A stretch of 64,000 nt of DNA from an uncultured Bacteroidaceae bacterium (GCA_905235575.1 CAJOLZ010000004.1:46043-110042), one strand, 5' to 3'. Counted from the stretch's first letter, positions 43,502 to 52,987 are shown. Program-made: numbers and translations. The notes: a model not told the origin generated them from the letters alone.

Positions 43502-44512
43502 TCAACCTATGTTCCCGACACTTATCAGATATTCGGCAATCTGCACCGCGTTGAGGGCTGCACCCTTCTTGATCTGGTCTCCCACGAGCCAGAAGGTGAT
43601 GCCGTTGGGGTTGGCAAGGTCGCGGCGGATGCGTCCCACATATACATCGTCTGTGCCAGCCAGGAAGAGGGGCATGGGATAGACCTTATTTGCAGGATCG
43701 TCCATGAGCTTGACGCCCTGCCCCTGACGGATGGCCTCGGCAAAGTCGCCCGGGGAAACAGGTTCTTCGGTCTCGGCCCACACGGCTTCGCTATGGCTGC
43801 GCAGACTGGGCACTCTCACACACATGGCCGAGCAGGCGGCATCGGTGTGCATAATCTTGCGCGTCTCGTTGAACATCTTCATCTCCTCCTTGGTATATCC
43901 GTTGTCGGTGAAGACGTCAATCTGAGGTATCACGTTGTATGCCAGCTGATAAGCGAATTTCTGCACGGTGGCGGGACGTCCGTCGAGCACCTCGCGATAC
44001 TGCTGCTCCAGTTCGGCCATGGCTGCTGCTCCGGCTCCGCTGGCAGCCTGATACGAGGCTACATGGATGCGGCGTATGTGGCTCAGGCGCTCGAGGCACT
44101 GCAGAACCACTACCATCATGATAGTGGTGCAGTTGGGGTTGGCAATGATGCCGCGAGGGCGTACCAGGGCATCCTCGGCATTGCACTCGGGCACCACGAG
44201 GGGCACCTCGTCGTCCATACGGAAAGCACTGGAGTTATCAATCATCACAGCACCATACTTGGTGATGGTTTCGGCATATTCCTTACTCGTGCTGGCACCG
44301 GCGCTGGCGAAAGCGATGTCCACACCACGGAAATCGTCGTTATGCTGGAGGAGCTTCACCTCTATTTCCTTGCCACGGAACGTGTATTTAGTTCCGGCAC
44401 TGCGCTGACTTCCAAAGAGAAGCAGTTCGTCGATGGGAAAGTTTCTCTCGTCCAAGACACGCAGGAATTCCTGCCCTACGGCGCCGCTGGCACCTACTAT
44501 TGCTACTTTCAT
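43502..44512 (-). CDS. asd: Aspartate-semialdehyde dehydrogenase
   Basis: This 336-residue cytoplasmic enzyme reduces aspartyl-phosphate to aspartate semialdehyde, feeding lysine/diaminopimelate, threonine and methionine synthesis. The NADP-binding start is [19 protein letters not shown]. The catalytic cysteine is in [13 protein letters not shown], and [14 protein letters not shown] and [14 protein letters not shown] (active-site His) follow. An open frame extends 67 codons upstream, but ATG 44512 begins exactly at the conserved N-terminus and lies behind a minus-strand TACCTTTG box at 44564-44571. It is a single gene, divergent from the antiporter-subtilase gene. Confidence 0.96.
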   Translation of the reverse strand: MKVAIVGASGAVGQEFLRVLDERNFPIDELLLFGSQRSAGTKYTFRGKEIEVKLLQHNDDFRGVDIAFASAGASTSKEYAETITKYGAVMIDNSSAFRMDDEVPLVVPECNAEDALVRPRGIIANPNCTTIMMVVVLQCLERLSHIRRIHVASYQAASGAGAAAMAELEQQYREVLDGRPATVQKFAYQLAYNVIPQIDVFTDNGYTKEEMKMFNETRKIMHTDAACSAMCVRVPSLRSHSEAVWAETEEPVSPGDFAEAIRQGQGVKLMDDPANKVYPMPLFLAGTDDVYVGRIRRDLANPNGITFWLVGDQIKKGAALNAVQIAEYLISVGNIG

Positions 44513-44563
44513 ATTTTCTCTTTTATTATCCTTTACCTTAAAAACTTTGTCCAAAATTCGCTG

Positions 44564-44571
44564 CAAAGGTA
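44564..44571 (-). promoter_or_regulatory. -7 element of asd (TACCTTTG)
   Basis: Minus-strand TACCTTTG about 52 bases before the asd ATG. Confidence 0.6.
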
Positions 44572-44666
44572 CGGCTTTTTCCTGAAATAGACGGGCTACG
44601 GCCGCGATTTCTTGATATTTTTGCCGAGCAAGCGCAAATAAATATGGCTTTTCGCGCGCATAATCG

Positions 44667-44852
44667 TACCTTTGAGCATACGCTCGAAAGTATTTCCGCT
44701 CGAACGTGCACAACCGAAAAAATGTTTTTCGTTATGCACTTTGCTCGCTTATTCGTACCTTTGAGATAAGACTCGAAAGTACTTCCGCTCGAACGTGCAA
44801 ACTCGAAAAAATGTTTTTCGTTTTGCACTTTGCTCGCTTATTCGTACCTTTG
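44667..44852 (+). promoter_or_regulatory. Tandem promoter array: TACCTTTG three times at an exact 89-bp period
   Basis: TACCTTTG boxes lie at 44667-44674, 44756-44763 and 44845-44852. The two intervals 44675-44763 and 44764-44852 are near-identical 89-bp direct repeats, sharing CGAAAAAATGTTTTTCG and TTTGCTCGCTTATTCG. The last copy has the best -33 (TTTTG, 19 bases before the box), where the middle one has TTATG. The last box is 23 bases before the antiporter ATG. The palindrome CGAAAAA-ATG-TTTTTCG in each copy may bind a regulator. Confidence 0.72.
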
Positions 44853-44874
44853 CACGAAATTAGGTGGATAACAG

Positions 44875-47800
44875 ATGACAATAGCGACAGTCATAGCAAA
44901 TATGAGCGGTGCACTGATAACCGACCCCACGTGGATTTTCTTCCTCGTGCTGGTCATCATTCTGTTTGCACCCCTGCTGTTTCGCCGCATCCACATTCCG
45001 CACATCATCGGACTCATTATGGCCGGCATCGTGGTGGGACCGTACGGTTTCAACATCCTGGCCCGCGACAGTTCGTTCGAACTCTTCGGAAAAGTAGGCA
45101 TCTACTACATCATGTTCCTGGCCGGACTGGAACTGAACATGGGCAGCGTGCAACGCCATGGGCGACAGGGACTGCTCTACGGCGTGCTCACCTTCTGCAT
45201 TCCTTTTGCAGCTGGTCTGTTGGTGGGAAAATACGTGCTACACTACAACCTGCCCACCAGCATATTACTCAGCTGCATACTCGCTTCGCATACGCTGGTG
45301 AGCTACCCCATCGTAAGTCGATACGGACTGGGGAGACACCGCGTGGTGGTGGTCAGTGTCGTTGCCACCGCATTCGCCATCTTTGCGGCACTGCTTACGC
45401 TGGCCCTCACGGTGGGCAGTTTGAATCCCAATACAACAAGCCTGACATGGCTTATTTTCGCAGTCAAATGTATCGCCTATGGCGTGGTGGTCGTATTTGC
45501 TTTCCCACGTGTGGGACGATGGTTCCTGCGCCGCTACGACGATGCCGTCATCCAGTACATCTTCATTCTTGCGATGGTGTTTCTGAGTGCCGCACTGGCA
45601 GAACTCGCGGGACTTGAGGGCCTGCTGGGAGCCTTCCTGGCTGGTCTGACGCTGAATCGACTGATTCCTTACACAAGTCCGCTGATGAATCACGTGGAAT
45701 TTGTGGGCAACGCACTCTTCATCCCCTACTTCCTCATCGGTGTGGGTATGATTATCGACGTGAGTGTGATGTTGCACACACACGATGCCATGTGCATGAT
45801 TGCCATCGTGGTGACAGGCACACTCACAAAATGGTTGGCAGCCGGAATGATGTCGCAAGTGATGAACTCCGGTAACGGGAGCACGTGGCTGATGTTCGGA
45901 CTGACAAACGCTCACGCGGCAGGTGCACTGGCCATCGTGATGGTAGGCAGCGACCCCAAGGTGGGACTCATCGACTCATCGATGCTCAACGGGATTGTGA
46001 TGCTCATCCTCTTCTCGTGCATCATCAGTTCGCTGGCCACAGGACGAGGTGCCAAGCAGCTGGCGTTGAGTGACACGACGCTGGAGGAAAACCGAGGTTC
46101 GTATCACGGAAAATGTCTCGTCACCTATTCGCAAGAGGAAAGTGTGGATGTGATGACGCAACTGGCCATCCTCATTCGCAACCCCTACATCGCCGACAGC
46201 CTGATGGGCCTCTCGGTGGCATACGACAACGAAGGTAGCGAAGAGATGCACCGCCACGGCAAGGAACTGCTGCGGAAAGCCAAGCTGGTGGCTGCGGCGG
46301 CCAACGTGCAGATGGCAACGCTGAATCGCATGAGCACCAACATAGCACGCGGCATATTGCACACACTGAAGGAATATGACGTGGGCGAAGTCATCGTATG
46401 TCTGACCGACCGCGAGACGGGAATGCCAAAGGCCTCGCTGGGTAATATCATCGACAACGTACTGAGCGGTTCACACCGCGAACTGATGGCCATCCGTGCC
46501 ATCGTACCGCCGGGAACTTTGCGGCAAGTAGTGGTGGTGGTGCCCGAGAAGGCCGAATACGAAGTGGGCTTCTACAAATGGCTGGAGCACCTGTGCCGCA
46601 TTGGCGAACAGACCGATTGCCGCGTGGAATTCCGTGCACACCCTGCCACGATGTGGTACATACAGGGCTACATGGGGCAGAAACACCCGCATGTGAGGGC
46701 CTCTTATGTGCCGATGCCCAAGTGGAGCGGACTGCAAGAACTTTACGGAAAACTGGGTCAAGACCAGATGTTGGTCGTGGTAACAGCACGTCCGGGATTC
46801 ATCAGCTACACCGATGCCATGGGCATGCTACCCCAGCAACTGAACGAACATTTCAGCGACACAAGCATCATGTTGCTATATCCCGACCAGTGGGGCGACC
46901 CGATGGAGACTGTTTCGGTGTTCTCACCAAACGGCACTGCTGTCACCCGTCAACCGCAAGACCTGGGCAGTTGGCTGCGGCGACATCTATTCCGCAGCAT
47001 GAGCCTGATGGCGTTGCTTTTCTTTTCATTGACAGTTCAGGCACAGCAACCGGCACTGTACAAAATGTCATCCTTTGTCCGCCAAGCCGCACTTCGACAT
47101 GCAACCACCGCCTCCGAACAGCATCGGGCAAAGCAACGAGACGTGTCGCACCTCTGCGCACTGGTACGCACTTCCGATGTGTCGGCACTGAAGGAAGAGG
47201 GTTGTCAGACGCTTGCACAATGGGGCGACATCTACATCACCGACATTCCCATGAACCGACTTGCCATGCTTTCGCTGCGTCCCGAAGTGAAGCGAATCGA
47301 GGCAGGCAAACGATGTGACGCCACGTTGGATACGTCGCTTGTGGTGACGAAAGTCAATCTTCTGCATCAGCCTGTTGAGACCTCTGCCATGCCCTACACA
47401 GGCAAAGGCGTGGTGATGGGCGTCATGGACATCGGATTCGACCTGACACACCCCACGTTCCGCACACGAGATCTCAGTTCGAGCCGCATTCGTGCCTTTT
47501 GGGACCAACTGGACTTCGAGGGTGACAGTACGATGTACGTCGGGCACGAATACACCGACGAGGAGAGCATCATGGCCAAAGCACATGCTTCCGACGGGTT
47601 GAAGCAATACCACGGCACGCTTACGACCGCCATCGCGGCGGGCTGCGGATACGAGAACCGCTATGTGGGTGTGGCGCCCGATGCCGACATCTGCCTGGTG
47701 GCCAATCTCGTGAACAGCGACCTGAAAATGGTTCCCGAGGAGCAGCTATACAAGTTCACCTCGGCCACCGATCTGCTGGGCTTCAAATACATCTACGACT

Positions 47801-49065
47801 ATGCCGAGGCACAGGGTAAGCCCTGCGTGATTTCGTTCAGCGAGGGTTCCCATCAGGACCTCTCTGGCGACGACGTGCTGATGAACGAAGTGCTCGACTC
47901 GCTCACAGGTCCGGGGCGCATCTTCTGCGCATCGGCAGGCAACCAGGGCCTCTACCTCAACTACCTGCGAAAGCCTGCGGAGGCGGAAGAGACCGCCAGC
48001 CTACTTCACTTCGAGAGCGAGGTAGCATACTACACCCTGCGTTCGGACGATATGATGACCGTGCGTCTGACATTCTACAACACACCGCAAAACATCCTTG
48101 ACACTCGCGAAATATCGACACAGGAAATCATCGAGTGTCCAGACAGCCTTCTCACGGACACGATACGTTTCGACGAGAAGGCATACGTGCTGTCCATGGC
48201 TGCATACCCCTCGTGCTACAACGAGAGCGAATGGGCCACGGAACTCTATCTGAAGAGTCTCGACGGGAAAGAGAACGCCGACTATCGCATCAAGCTCACA
48301 CTGATGGGGCAAGGTACCGAAATCGAGGCGTTCGGCTCGGGCGGAGACTACACGAACTCAGACTTATACCCCGATTGCTGGAACGCGCAGACGATGCACG
48401 ACATCCTCTCGCCGGGGGCGCTGTCGAGTGCCATCTGCGTTGGAGCCACATCCTATCGCACGTTCACCGTCAACTACGAGGGCGAAGTGAACTACACCGA
48501 CTTCGGAAGTGGCGGAGATCGTAGCACATACAGCGGCACCGGACCCACACTGGCCGGACTGACGAAACCCGACGTGTTGGCACCGGGCTCGAACGTTATC
48601 TCGGCCATGAGCAGCTACTATCTGGAGACACAGAAAGAGAACGATCGCACGAAACACACTGTGGAGCGATTCGAGTACGATGGGCGCGAATATGCTTGGA
48701 GCGCCGACTCCGGCACCTCGTTGTCGTGCCCGATGGTGGGCGGCATCGTTGCGCTGTGGCTGCAGGCCTGCCCCACGCTCAGCCGCGAAGACGTCATGGA
48801 GGTCATTGCCGCCACCAGCACGCACTACGACAAGACGCTCGACTATCCCAACAACTACTACGGATACGGCGAAATCGATGCCGAAGCTGGACTGCGCTAC
48901 ATCCTCGACCGATACTGCGGAGTGAGTGCTCCGGACGACGGACGGGGCACGACGGTGGAGGCCATCTACGACCTCAGCGGCCGTCGGGTGGAGCCATCGA
49001 CCATCACGCACGGCATCTACATCGAGACCTTGCGAAACGGGAAGACCCGCAAGATAAGATACTGA
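44875..49065 (+). CDS. In-frame fusion: CPA2 cation/proton antiporter + S8 subtilisin-like protease with T9SS-type tail
   Basis: One open frame of 1396 residues. Residues 1-400 form a Kef/NhaA-like CPA2 exchanger with about 12 helices (ALLFRRIHIPHIIGL-like start, IMAGIVVGPYGFN, LEGLLGAFLAGLTLNR). Residues 415-705 form a cytoplasmic region with two USP-like domains. At M709 a complete signal peptide appears (MSLMALLFFSLTVQAQ), leading to a subtilase with D852 (VMDIGFDLTHP), H913 (QYHGTLTTAIAAG) and S1282 (DSGTSLSCPMVGG). The last residues, IYDLSGRRV...HGIYIETLRNG, resemble a T9SS sorting tail. Elsewhere these are separate genes. Here no stop divides them, and an internal start at 46999 could still make free protease. 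In the fused form the signal peptide would act as an extra helix, putting the protease in the periplasm. Confidence 0.85.
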   Translation: MTIATVIANMSGALITDPTWIFFLVLVIILFAPLLFRRIHIPHIIGLIMAGIVVGPYGFNILARDSSFELFGKVGIYYIMFLAGLELNMGSVQRHGRQGLLYGVLTFCIPFAAGLLVGKYVLHYNLPTSILLSCILASHTLVSYPIVSRYGLGRHRVVVVSVVATAFAIFAALLTLALTVGSLNPNTTSLTWLIFAVKCIAYGVVVVFAFPRVGRWFLRRYDDAVIQYIFILAMVFLSAALAELAGLEGLLGAFLAGLTLNRLIPYTSPLMNHVEFVGNALFIPYFLIGVGMIIDVSVMLHTHDAMCMIAIVVTGTLTKWLAAGMMSQVMNSGNGSTWLMFGLTNAHAAGALAIVMVGSDPKVGLIDSSMLNGIVMLILFSCIISSLATGRGAKQLALSDTTLEENRGSYHGKCLVTYSQEESVDVMTQLAILIRNPYIADSLMGLSVAYDNEGSEEMHRHGKELLRKAKLVAAAANVQMATLNRMSTNIARGILHTLKEYDVGEVIVCLTDRETGMPKASLGNIIDNVLSGSHRELMAIRAIVPPGTLRQVVVVVPEKAEYEVGFYKWLEHLCRIGEQTDCRVEFRAHPATMWYIQGYMGQKHPHVRASYVPMPKWSGLQELYGKLGQDQMLVVVTARPGFISYTDAMGMLPQQLNEHFSDTSIMLLYPDQWGDPMETVSVFSPNGTAVTRQPQDLGSWLRRHLFRSMSLMALLFFSLTVQAQQPALYKMSSFVRQAALRHATTASEQHRAKQRDVSHLCALVRTSDVSALKEEGCQTLAQWGDIYITDIPMNRLAMLSLRPEVKRIEAGKRCDATLDTSLVVTKVNLLHQPVETSAMPYTGKGVVMGVMDIGFDLTHPTFRTRDLSSSRIRAFWDQLDFEGDSTMYVGHEYTDEESIMAKAHASDGLKQYHGTLTTAIAAGCGYENRYVGVAPDADICLVANLVNSDLKMVPEEQLYKFTSATDLLGFKYIYDYAEAQGKPCVISFSEGSHQDLSGDDVLMNEVLDSLTGPGRIFCASAGNQGLYLNYLRKPAEAEETASLLHFESEVAYYTLRSDDMMTVRLTFYNTPQNILDTREISTQEIIECPDSLLTDTIRFDEKAYVLSMAAYPSCYNESEWATELYLKSLDGKENADYRIKLTLMGQGTEIEAFGSGGDYTNSDLYPDCWNAQTMHDILSPGALSSAICVGATSYRTFTVNYEGEVNYTDFGSGGDRSTYSGTGPTLAGLTKPDVLAPGSNVISAMSSYYLETQKENDRTKHTVERFEYDGREYAWSADSGTSLSCPMVGGIVALWLQACPTLSREDVMEVIAATSTHYDKTLDYPNNYYGYGEIDAEAGLRYILDRYCGVSAPDDGRGTTVEAIYDLSGRRVEPSTITHGIYIETLRNGKTRKIRY

Positions 49066-49155
49066 GCAGCCTATGACCAGAAAAACGTTTCCATCCGGTT
49101 GCTTCCTCCTGCAGCCCTGCCGTCCGTGCGAGAGCCGTCCCGAGTGCGCGGTTTT

Positions 49156-49241
49156 ACGCAACGTGGTGCGACGGCCAACGCAACGTGGTGCGACAGCCAA
49201 CGCAGCGTGGTGCGACAGCCTGCGCAGCGTGGTGCGTTTTT
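49156..49241 (+). repeat. 22-bp repeat element R11, direct tandem form
   Basis: Units start at 49156, 49178, 49200 and 49222, all in the same orientation (ACGCAACGTGGTGCGACRGC type), ending in GTGCGTTTTT. Unlike R1, R2 or R7, this copy cannot form a long perfect hairpin between units. The 310-bp gap before lolD holds nothing else I recognise. Confidence 0.82.
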
Positions 49242-49375
49242 CAGACCATCTGACACCAGCCCCGGCAGTGTGCCCGGACCGCGGCGCGATGCAGGCCCCA
49301 CAGCCATCGTCAACTTGCGAGCATTTCGCCTCGCGTCATCTATTTCCTCTGACATAAACCACGACTGAATACGAT

Positions 49376-50035
49376 ATGATTCAACTGAGAAATATAACAA
49401 AGAGCTTCGGAGCGCTCCAGGTGCTCAAAGGCATCGACCTCGACATTGAGCAAGGTGAGGTGGTTTCCATCGTCGGACCGAGCGGCGCCGGCAAGACCAC
49501 CCTGCTTCAGATTATGGGAACGCTCGACAAGCCCGACACGGGAGAGGTGAACATCGCCGGCACCAACGTGCTGACACTCTCGCAGAAGAAGCTGGCACAA
49601 TTCCGCAACCGGCACATCGGTTTCGTCTTCCAGTTCCACCAACTCCTGCCGGAGTTCACGGCACTTGAAAATATCATGATTCCTGCCTTCATCGGGGGTG
49701 TGGGACGACGCGAGGCACGTGAACGCGCCACGGAATTGCTCTCGTTCATGGGACTCGAGGAGCGTGCCGACCATAAGCCCAACGAGCTCTCGGGCGGCGA
49801 GAAACAACGTGTGGCTGTGGCGAGGGCACTGATGAACAAACCGGACGTGGTGATGGCCGACGAACCCAGCGGAAGCCTCGACAGTCAGAACAAAGAGGGG
49901 CTGCACAAGCTTTTCTTCGACCTGCGCGACCGATACGGGCAGACATTCGTCATCGTCACGCACGACGAGGCGTTGGCCGCCATGACAGACCGCACCATAC
50001 ACATGATTGACGGGCGGCTGACCGACAACATATAA
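49376..50035 (+). CDS. lolD: ABC transporter ATP-binding protein, LolD type
   Basis: This 219-residue ATPase has Walker [12 protein letters not shown] (about residues 34-44), Q-loop [16 protein letters not shown], signature [15 protein letters not shown] and Walker [13 protein letters not shown] followed by the H-loop VTHD. Length and sequence (ILKG-type start [32 protein letters not shown]) fit the LolD/MacB family. LolD powers release of lipoproteins from the inner membrane with LolC/E permeases, which are not in this window. Many envelope lipoproteins in the window would need that pathway. MacB-like or cell-division FtsE-like roles are alternatives. It lies 11 bases before cvfB. Confidence 0.85.
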   Translation: MIQLRNITKSFGALQVLKGIDLDIEQGEVVSIVGPSGAGKTTLLQIMGTLDKPDTGEVNIAGTNVLTLSQKKLAQFRNRHIGFVFQFHQLLPEFTALENIMIPAFIGGVGRREARERATELLSFMGLEERADHKPNELSGGEKQRVAVARALMNKPDVVMADEPSGSLDSQNKEGLHKLFFDLRDRYGQTFVIVTHDEALAAMTDRTIHMIDGRLTDNI

Positions 50036-50046
50036 ACGACAGACGC

Positions 50047-50913
50047 ATGCAAGAACTGGAATTAGGACGCATAAACGACCACTTGAAGGTGGTAAGAAAA
50101 GTTGACTTCGGGTACTATCTGGAGGGAAGCATTCGCGGAGAGCGCACAGAGTTTCTTCTTCCGAACAACGAAGTCGACGAAAGCCTGCAGCGTCCCTTGG
50201 CCGAGGGCGAGGAGCTTTCGGCTTTTCTTTATCTCGACCAGGAGGAGCGACTCATCGCCACGATGCGGAAACCGCTGGCACAGGTGGACGAGTTTGCCTA
50301 CCTCGAGGTGGCATGGGTGAACAACTTCGGCGCGTTTCTCCACTGGGGACCGCAGAAAGACCTCTTCGTACCTTTCCGCGAACAGAAGATGAAGATGCAG
50401 AAGGGCCAGAGCTACATCGTGCATCTTCACATCGACCCGGCCAGCTATCGCATCATGGCGAGTGCCAAGGTCGAGCATTACATAGACACGTCGATGCCGC
50501 CCTATGCCGAGGGCGACGAGGTGGACATACTGGTGTGGCAGAAAAGTGACCTCGGACTGAAAGCCATCGTGGACAATCGATTCGGCGGACTTCTCTACGA
50601 CAAGCAGGTGTTCCGCCAGCTGCACACGGGCGACCGACTGAAAGCCTACGTCACAAAAGTGCGTCCCGACGGCAAGATCGACCTCTCGCTGCAGCGGTGG
50701 GGACAAGCAGCGGTGGAGGATTTCAGCGACATCCTGCTGCGTCATCTGCAGGAACACAGCAGCCACCTTGCGCTGGGCGACAAGAGCCCGGCCGAGGAAA
50801 TATACGACACTTTCGGCGTCAGCAAGAAAGTCTTCAAGAAGGCCGTGGGCGACCTCTACAAGCGTCGCCTCATAGAGATCACCGACAACGGCATCACACT
50901 TATAGGCGATTAG
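50047..50913 (+). CDS. cvfB: CvfB/YitL-family S1 RNA-binding protein
   Basis: This 288-residue protein has tandem S1-like OB folds. The first is LGRINDHLKVVRKVDFGYYL ... EFLLPNNEV, the next EFAYLEVAWVNNFGAFLHWG with QKDLFVPFREQ, and then YAEGDEVDILVWQKSDLGLK ... GGLLYDKQVF. A C-terminal winged helix follows (GDKSPAEEIYDTFGVSKKVF and KKAVGDLYKRRLIEI). This is the CvfB architecture, an RNA-binding regulator of virulence and other genes in Staphylococcus. Its role in Bacteroidetes is not established. It is cytoplasmic and is co-transcribed with lolD upstream and the SGNH hydrolase gene 31 bases downstream. Confidence 0.88.
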   Translation: MQELELGRINDHLKVVRKVDFGYYLEGSIRGERTEFLLPNNEVDESLQRPLAEGEELSAFLYLDQEERLIATMRKPLAQVDEFAYLEVAWVNNFGAFLHWGPQKDLFVPFREQKMKMQKGQSYIVHLHIDPASYRIMASAKVEHYIDTSMPPYAEGDEVDILVWQKSDLGLKAIVDNRFGGLLYDKQVFRQLHTGDRLKAYVTKVRPDGKIDLSLQRWGQAAVEDFSDILLRHLQEHSSHLALGDKSPAEEIYDTFGVSKKVFKKAVGDLYKRRLIEITDNGITLIGD

Positions 50914-50944
50914 TAAATAAAGATTACAATACACATCTACGACT

Positions 50945-51781
50945 ATGAAGAATGACCAGACACTCCGACCGAGACGAATGCTGAACGGCATCGTCCTCGC
51001 GTGCTTCCTCGCCCTCGCTACAGGTGTGGGCCGGGCACAGGTACACAACATCCACCAGCTGCCGGCATTAGGCTGCGAGTTGGAAGACTCCGCACTGATG
51101 AAGAAGGTGCAGAAGAAATGTAGGTTCAGCAAGAACCGCGGCAAGTCGATTGCGGTATTCGGCGGCAGCCTCTCTGTGAACAAGGAGAGTCAGGCGGCCA
51201 AACTCATGTGGCGACAATATCTCAACATGCACGTCACCGACTACGGCCAGGGCGGCTTCGGTTTCTCCAGCCTCCAGGGTTCCGTGCAGAATCAGGTGAA
51301 CCGCGCCAAAAAGCACGACATATACATCCTGTGGGCAAGCACCAACGACTACACCAACAACCGCGAGCCCGGCACGCCGCAGGACTATACGGAAGCCGAC
51401 GGATTCGACCAGAGCAAGCTCGTCACACAGTGCGGCGGCATGAACTATTGCATCAAGAAACTGCGCGAACTGAACCCCAAGGCCACCATCTACGTCTTCG
51501 GCGCGCTACCCTTCTGGCAGAACCCGGGAGGATACGATCCTGCCAGCACCGAGACGAACAAGACGGGGCACAACTTTGCATACTACATCGACCTACAACG
51601 CCAGGTGGCCGAGGCGCAGGGACTGAAGTTTTTCGACCAGTTCAACCTACCCGTAATCACACCCGAGAGCAAGGACCGATACTACCTCTCGGACAAACTC
51701 CACATGAACTACAACGGCTATGCCAACGTGGGGCTTTACCAGCTCTACTTCCTGGCCACCGAGAAGATGCTCGTCGAGTAG
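50945..51781 (+). CDS. Secreted SGNH/GDSL-type hydrolase
   Basis: This 278-residue protein has a signal peptide (LNGIVLACFLALATGVGRAQ, cleavage near AQ). SGNH blocks are: block I SIAVFGGSLSVNKES with the serine of GGSLS, block II DYGQGGFGFSSLQGS, block III ILWASTNDYTNN with the asparagine, and block V YYLSDKLHMNYNGYANVGLY with D-x-x-H-like DKLH. It probably hydrolyses an ester, for example an acetyl group on a glycan, in the periplasm or outside the cell. The substrate is not visible. It is the third gene of the lolD-cvfB unit, followed by repeat R12. Confidence 0.8.
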   Translation: MKNDQTLRPRRMLNGIVLACFLALATGVGRAQVHNIHQLPALGCELEDSALMKKVQKKCRFSKNRGKSIAVFGGSLSVNKESQAAKLMWRQYLNMHVTDYGQGGFGFSSLQGSVQNQVNRAKKHDIYILWASTNDYTNNREPGTPQDYTEADGFDQSKLVTQCGGMNYCIKKLRELNPKATIYVFGALPFWQNPGGYDPASTETNKTGHNFAYYIDLQRQVAEAQGLKFFDQFNLPVITPESKDRYYLSDKLHMNYNGYANVGLYQLYFLATEKMLVE

Positions 51782-51847
51782 CCGTAAATAACTGGATACC
51801 AACTCCTCGCCTCGTTGTATAAAAGACGGGATGCAGAGGGGCTGAAA

Positions 51848-51935
51848 ACGCACCGTGGTGCGACAGCTTGCGCAGCGTGGTGCGTAGGGCTTCGCAGCAT
51901 GGTGCGTTTTGTGTCGCAGCGTGGAGCGTCATGCA
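51848..51935 (+). repeat. 22-bp repeat element R12 (four direct units)
   Basis: Units start at 51848, 51870, 51892 and 51914, mostly in direct order. GTGCGTTTTG occurs in the third. The rest of the 349-bp gap holds two GTTTAGGG boxes (52010-52017 and 52032-52039) and the promoter of the next gene. Confidence 0.8.
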
Positions 51936-52070
51936 GGGGACGATGACGGCTTCTCTTTATAAAGATGTATATAAGGGCAAAATCCCACCTCGGGAGTTCC
52001 TCCTATCACGTTTAGGGAAAATCCTATTGCGGTTTAGGGTTTTCTGTATGGCAGGCGTCTCGGAAGTGCC

Positions 52071-52078
52071 TACCTTTG
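52071..52078 (+). promoter_or_regulatory. -7 element (TACCTTTG) of the His/Tyr-rich protein gene
   Basis: TACCTTTG 52 bases before ATG 52131, with no clear TTG at -33. Two GTTTAGGG direct repeats 22 bases apart lie just upstream and may be activator sites. Confidence 0.55.
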
Positions 52079-52130
52079 CAATGTCAAAAGGACACAAAAC
52101 CGAGTAATAACCCATAAAAAACCTACAACT

Positions 52131-52604
52131 ATGACACGCAAGAATACTTTCGCAGCAGTGATGATAGCCATGATGATGGCAAGTGTGAACACCTTCGCTC
52201 AGCCTCGTGCTCCGCGTCAGGCTCCCCGCGCAGCTCAGCGCGAGATGATGGTGGGACGCCACGGCGACATGCGCATGACTGCCCCGCGGACAACCCACGC
52301 AGTGGCACGCCCCGTGCATCAGCCAATGGCACGTCCCGTACACCAGGCACCCATGCACCGTCTCGACCGCCACGGCTATCTGCCCGGATGGCACGGACAT
52401 GTGCGCTACCTCGACGGACGCTGGGGCTACTATCGCGACAGCCGCTGGTACTGGTACGACACCTATTTCGCACCCGACTACTACTACGCTCATCCCGTAG
52501 CAGTCTTCCATCCCCACTTCTATGGTCACGACGTGGCTGCAGCCGTGGGAGGAGTAGCAGCAGGAATCGCAGTGGGAGCACTCATCAACGCACTGGTGCG
52601 CTGA
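52131..52604 (+). CDS. Small secreted His/Arg/Tyr-rich protein with C-terminal glycine zipper (hypothetical)
   Basis: This 157-residue protein has a clear signal peptide (FAAVMIAMMMASVNTFAQ). A basic Pro/Arg/His stretch with repeated ARPVHQ (ARPVHQPM, ARPVHQAP; about residues 58-75) follows, then an aromatic block (GRWGYYRDSRWYWYDTYFAP). It ends with an Ala/Gly-rich hydrophobic segment AAAVGGVAAGIAVGALINAL. The end looks like a glycine-zipper membrane segment. The aromatic block resembles W/Y repeat envelope proteins. I recognise no family with a known function. It is a single gene between repeats R12 and R13 with its own TACCTTTG box. Strong isolation and a good promoter suggest regulated, perhaps stress-linked, expression (inference). 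Confidence 0.65.
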   Translation: MTRKNTFAAVMIAMMMASVNTFAQPRAPRQAPRAAQREMMVGRHGDMRMTAPRTTHAVARPVHQPMARPVHQAPMHRLDRHGYLPGWHGHVRYLDGRWGYYRDSRWYWYDTYFAPDYYYAHPVAVFHPHFYGHDVAAAVGGVAAGIAVGALINALVR

Positions 52605-52749
52605 GAACAGGAACAGGATAACCCCTTAGGTTGAATTGTTTTTCATTGAGTTTTTCACTTCTCCCTTCTGCCCCGTGTGGCAGATGGGAGATTTTTGCGC
52701 CTAAGACATAAAAAAACAACATAAAAAGAAGCAACACGCTGCAAAGGAT

Positions 52750-52815
52750 GTCGCACCACGCTGCGAAGGACGTCGCACCACAGTGCGCAGGCTGTCGCAC
52801 CACAGTGCGTTTCCG
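52750..52815 (+). repeat. 22-bp repeat element R13 (three units)
   Basis: Units start at 52750, 52772 and 52794, ending in GTGCGTTT. The 383-bp gap also holds the CotH gene promoter. The stretch 52620-52745 shows only a weak T-rich region after the upstream gene. Confidence 0.8.
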
Positions 52816-52927
52816 CACGCTCACAACACTCCGAGAATCAACAATATAAAAGCACCGCAAGATTATCCTGCATTAAAAACCTCCAAAAAATGTTTCAAAA
52901 GGTTAACAAATAATTGCCCGAAAAATT

Positions 52928-52957
52928 TTGCCTAAATAAAATAAAGTAGTATTTTTG
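52928..52957 (+). promoter_or_regulatory. Promoter of the CotH-discoidin gene
   Basis: TTG (52928-52930), 19 bases, TATTTTTG (52950-52957). A start near 52963 excludes the longer frame beginning at 52955 and supports ATG 52988. Confidence 0.72.
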
Positions 52958-52987
52958 CATCGCAGAGTCCCCTCTGTAACGAGATAT

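Noticed and set aside
49156..49241. 22-bp tandem arrays as small CRISPR arrays
   Set aside because: No unique spacers: consecutive units are contiguous and variable in sequence. No cas genes are associated except through the flanking pair.
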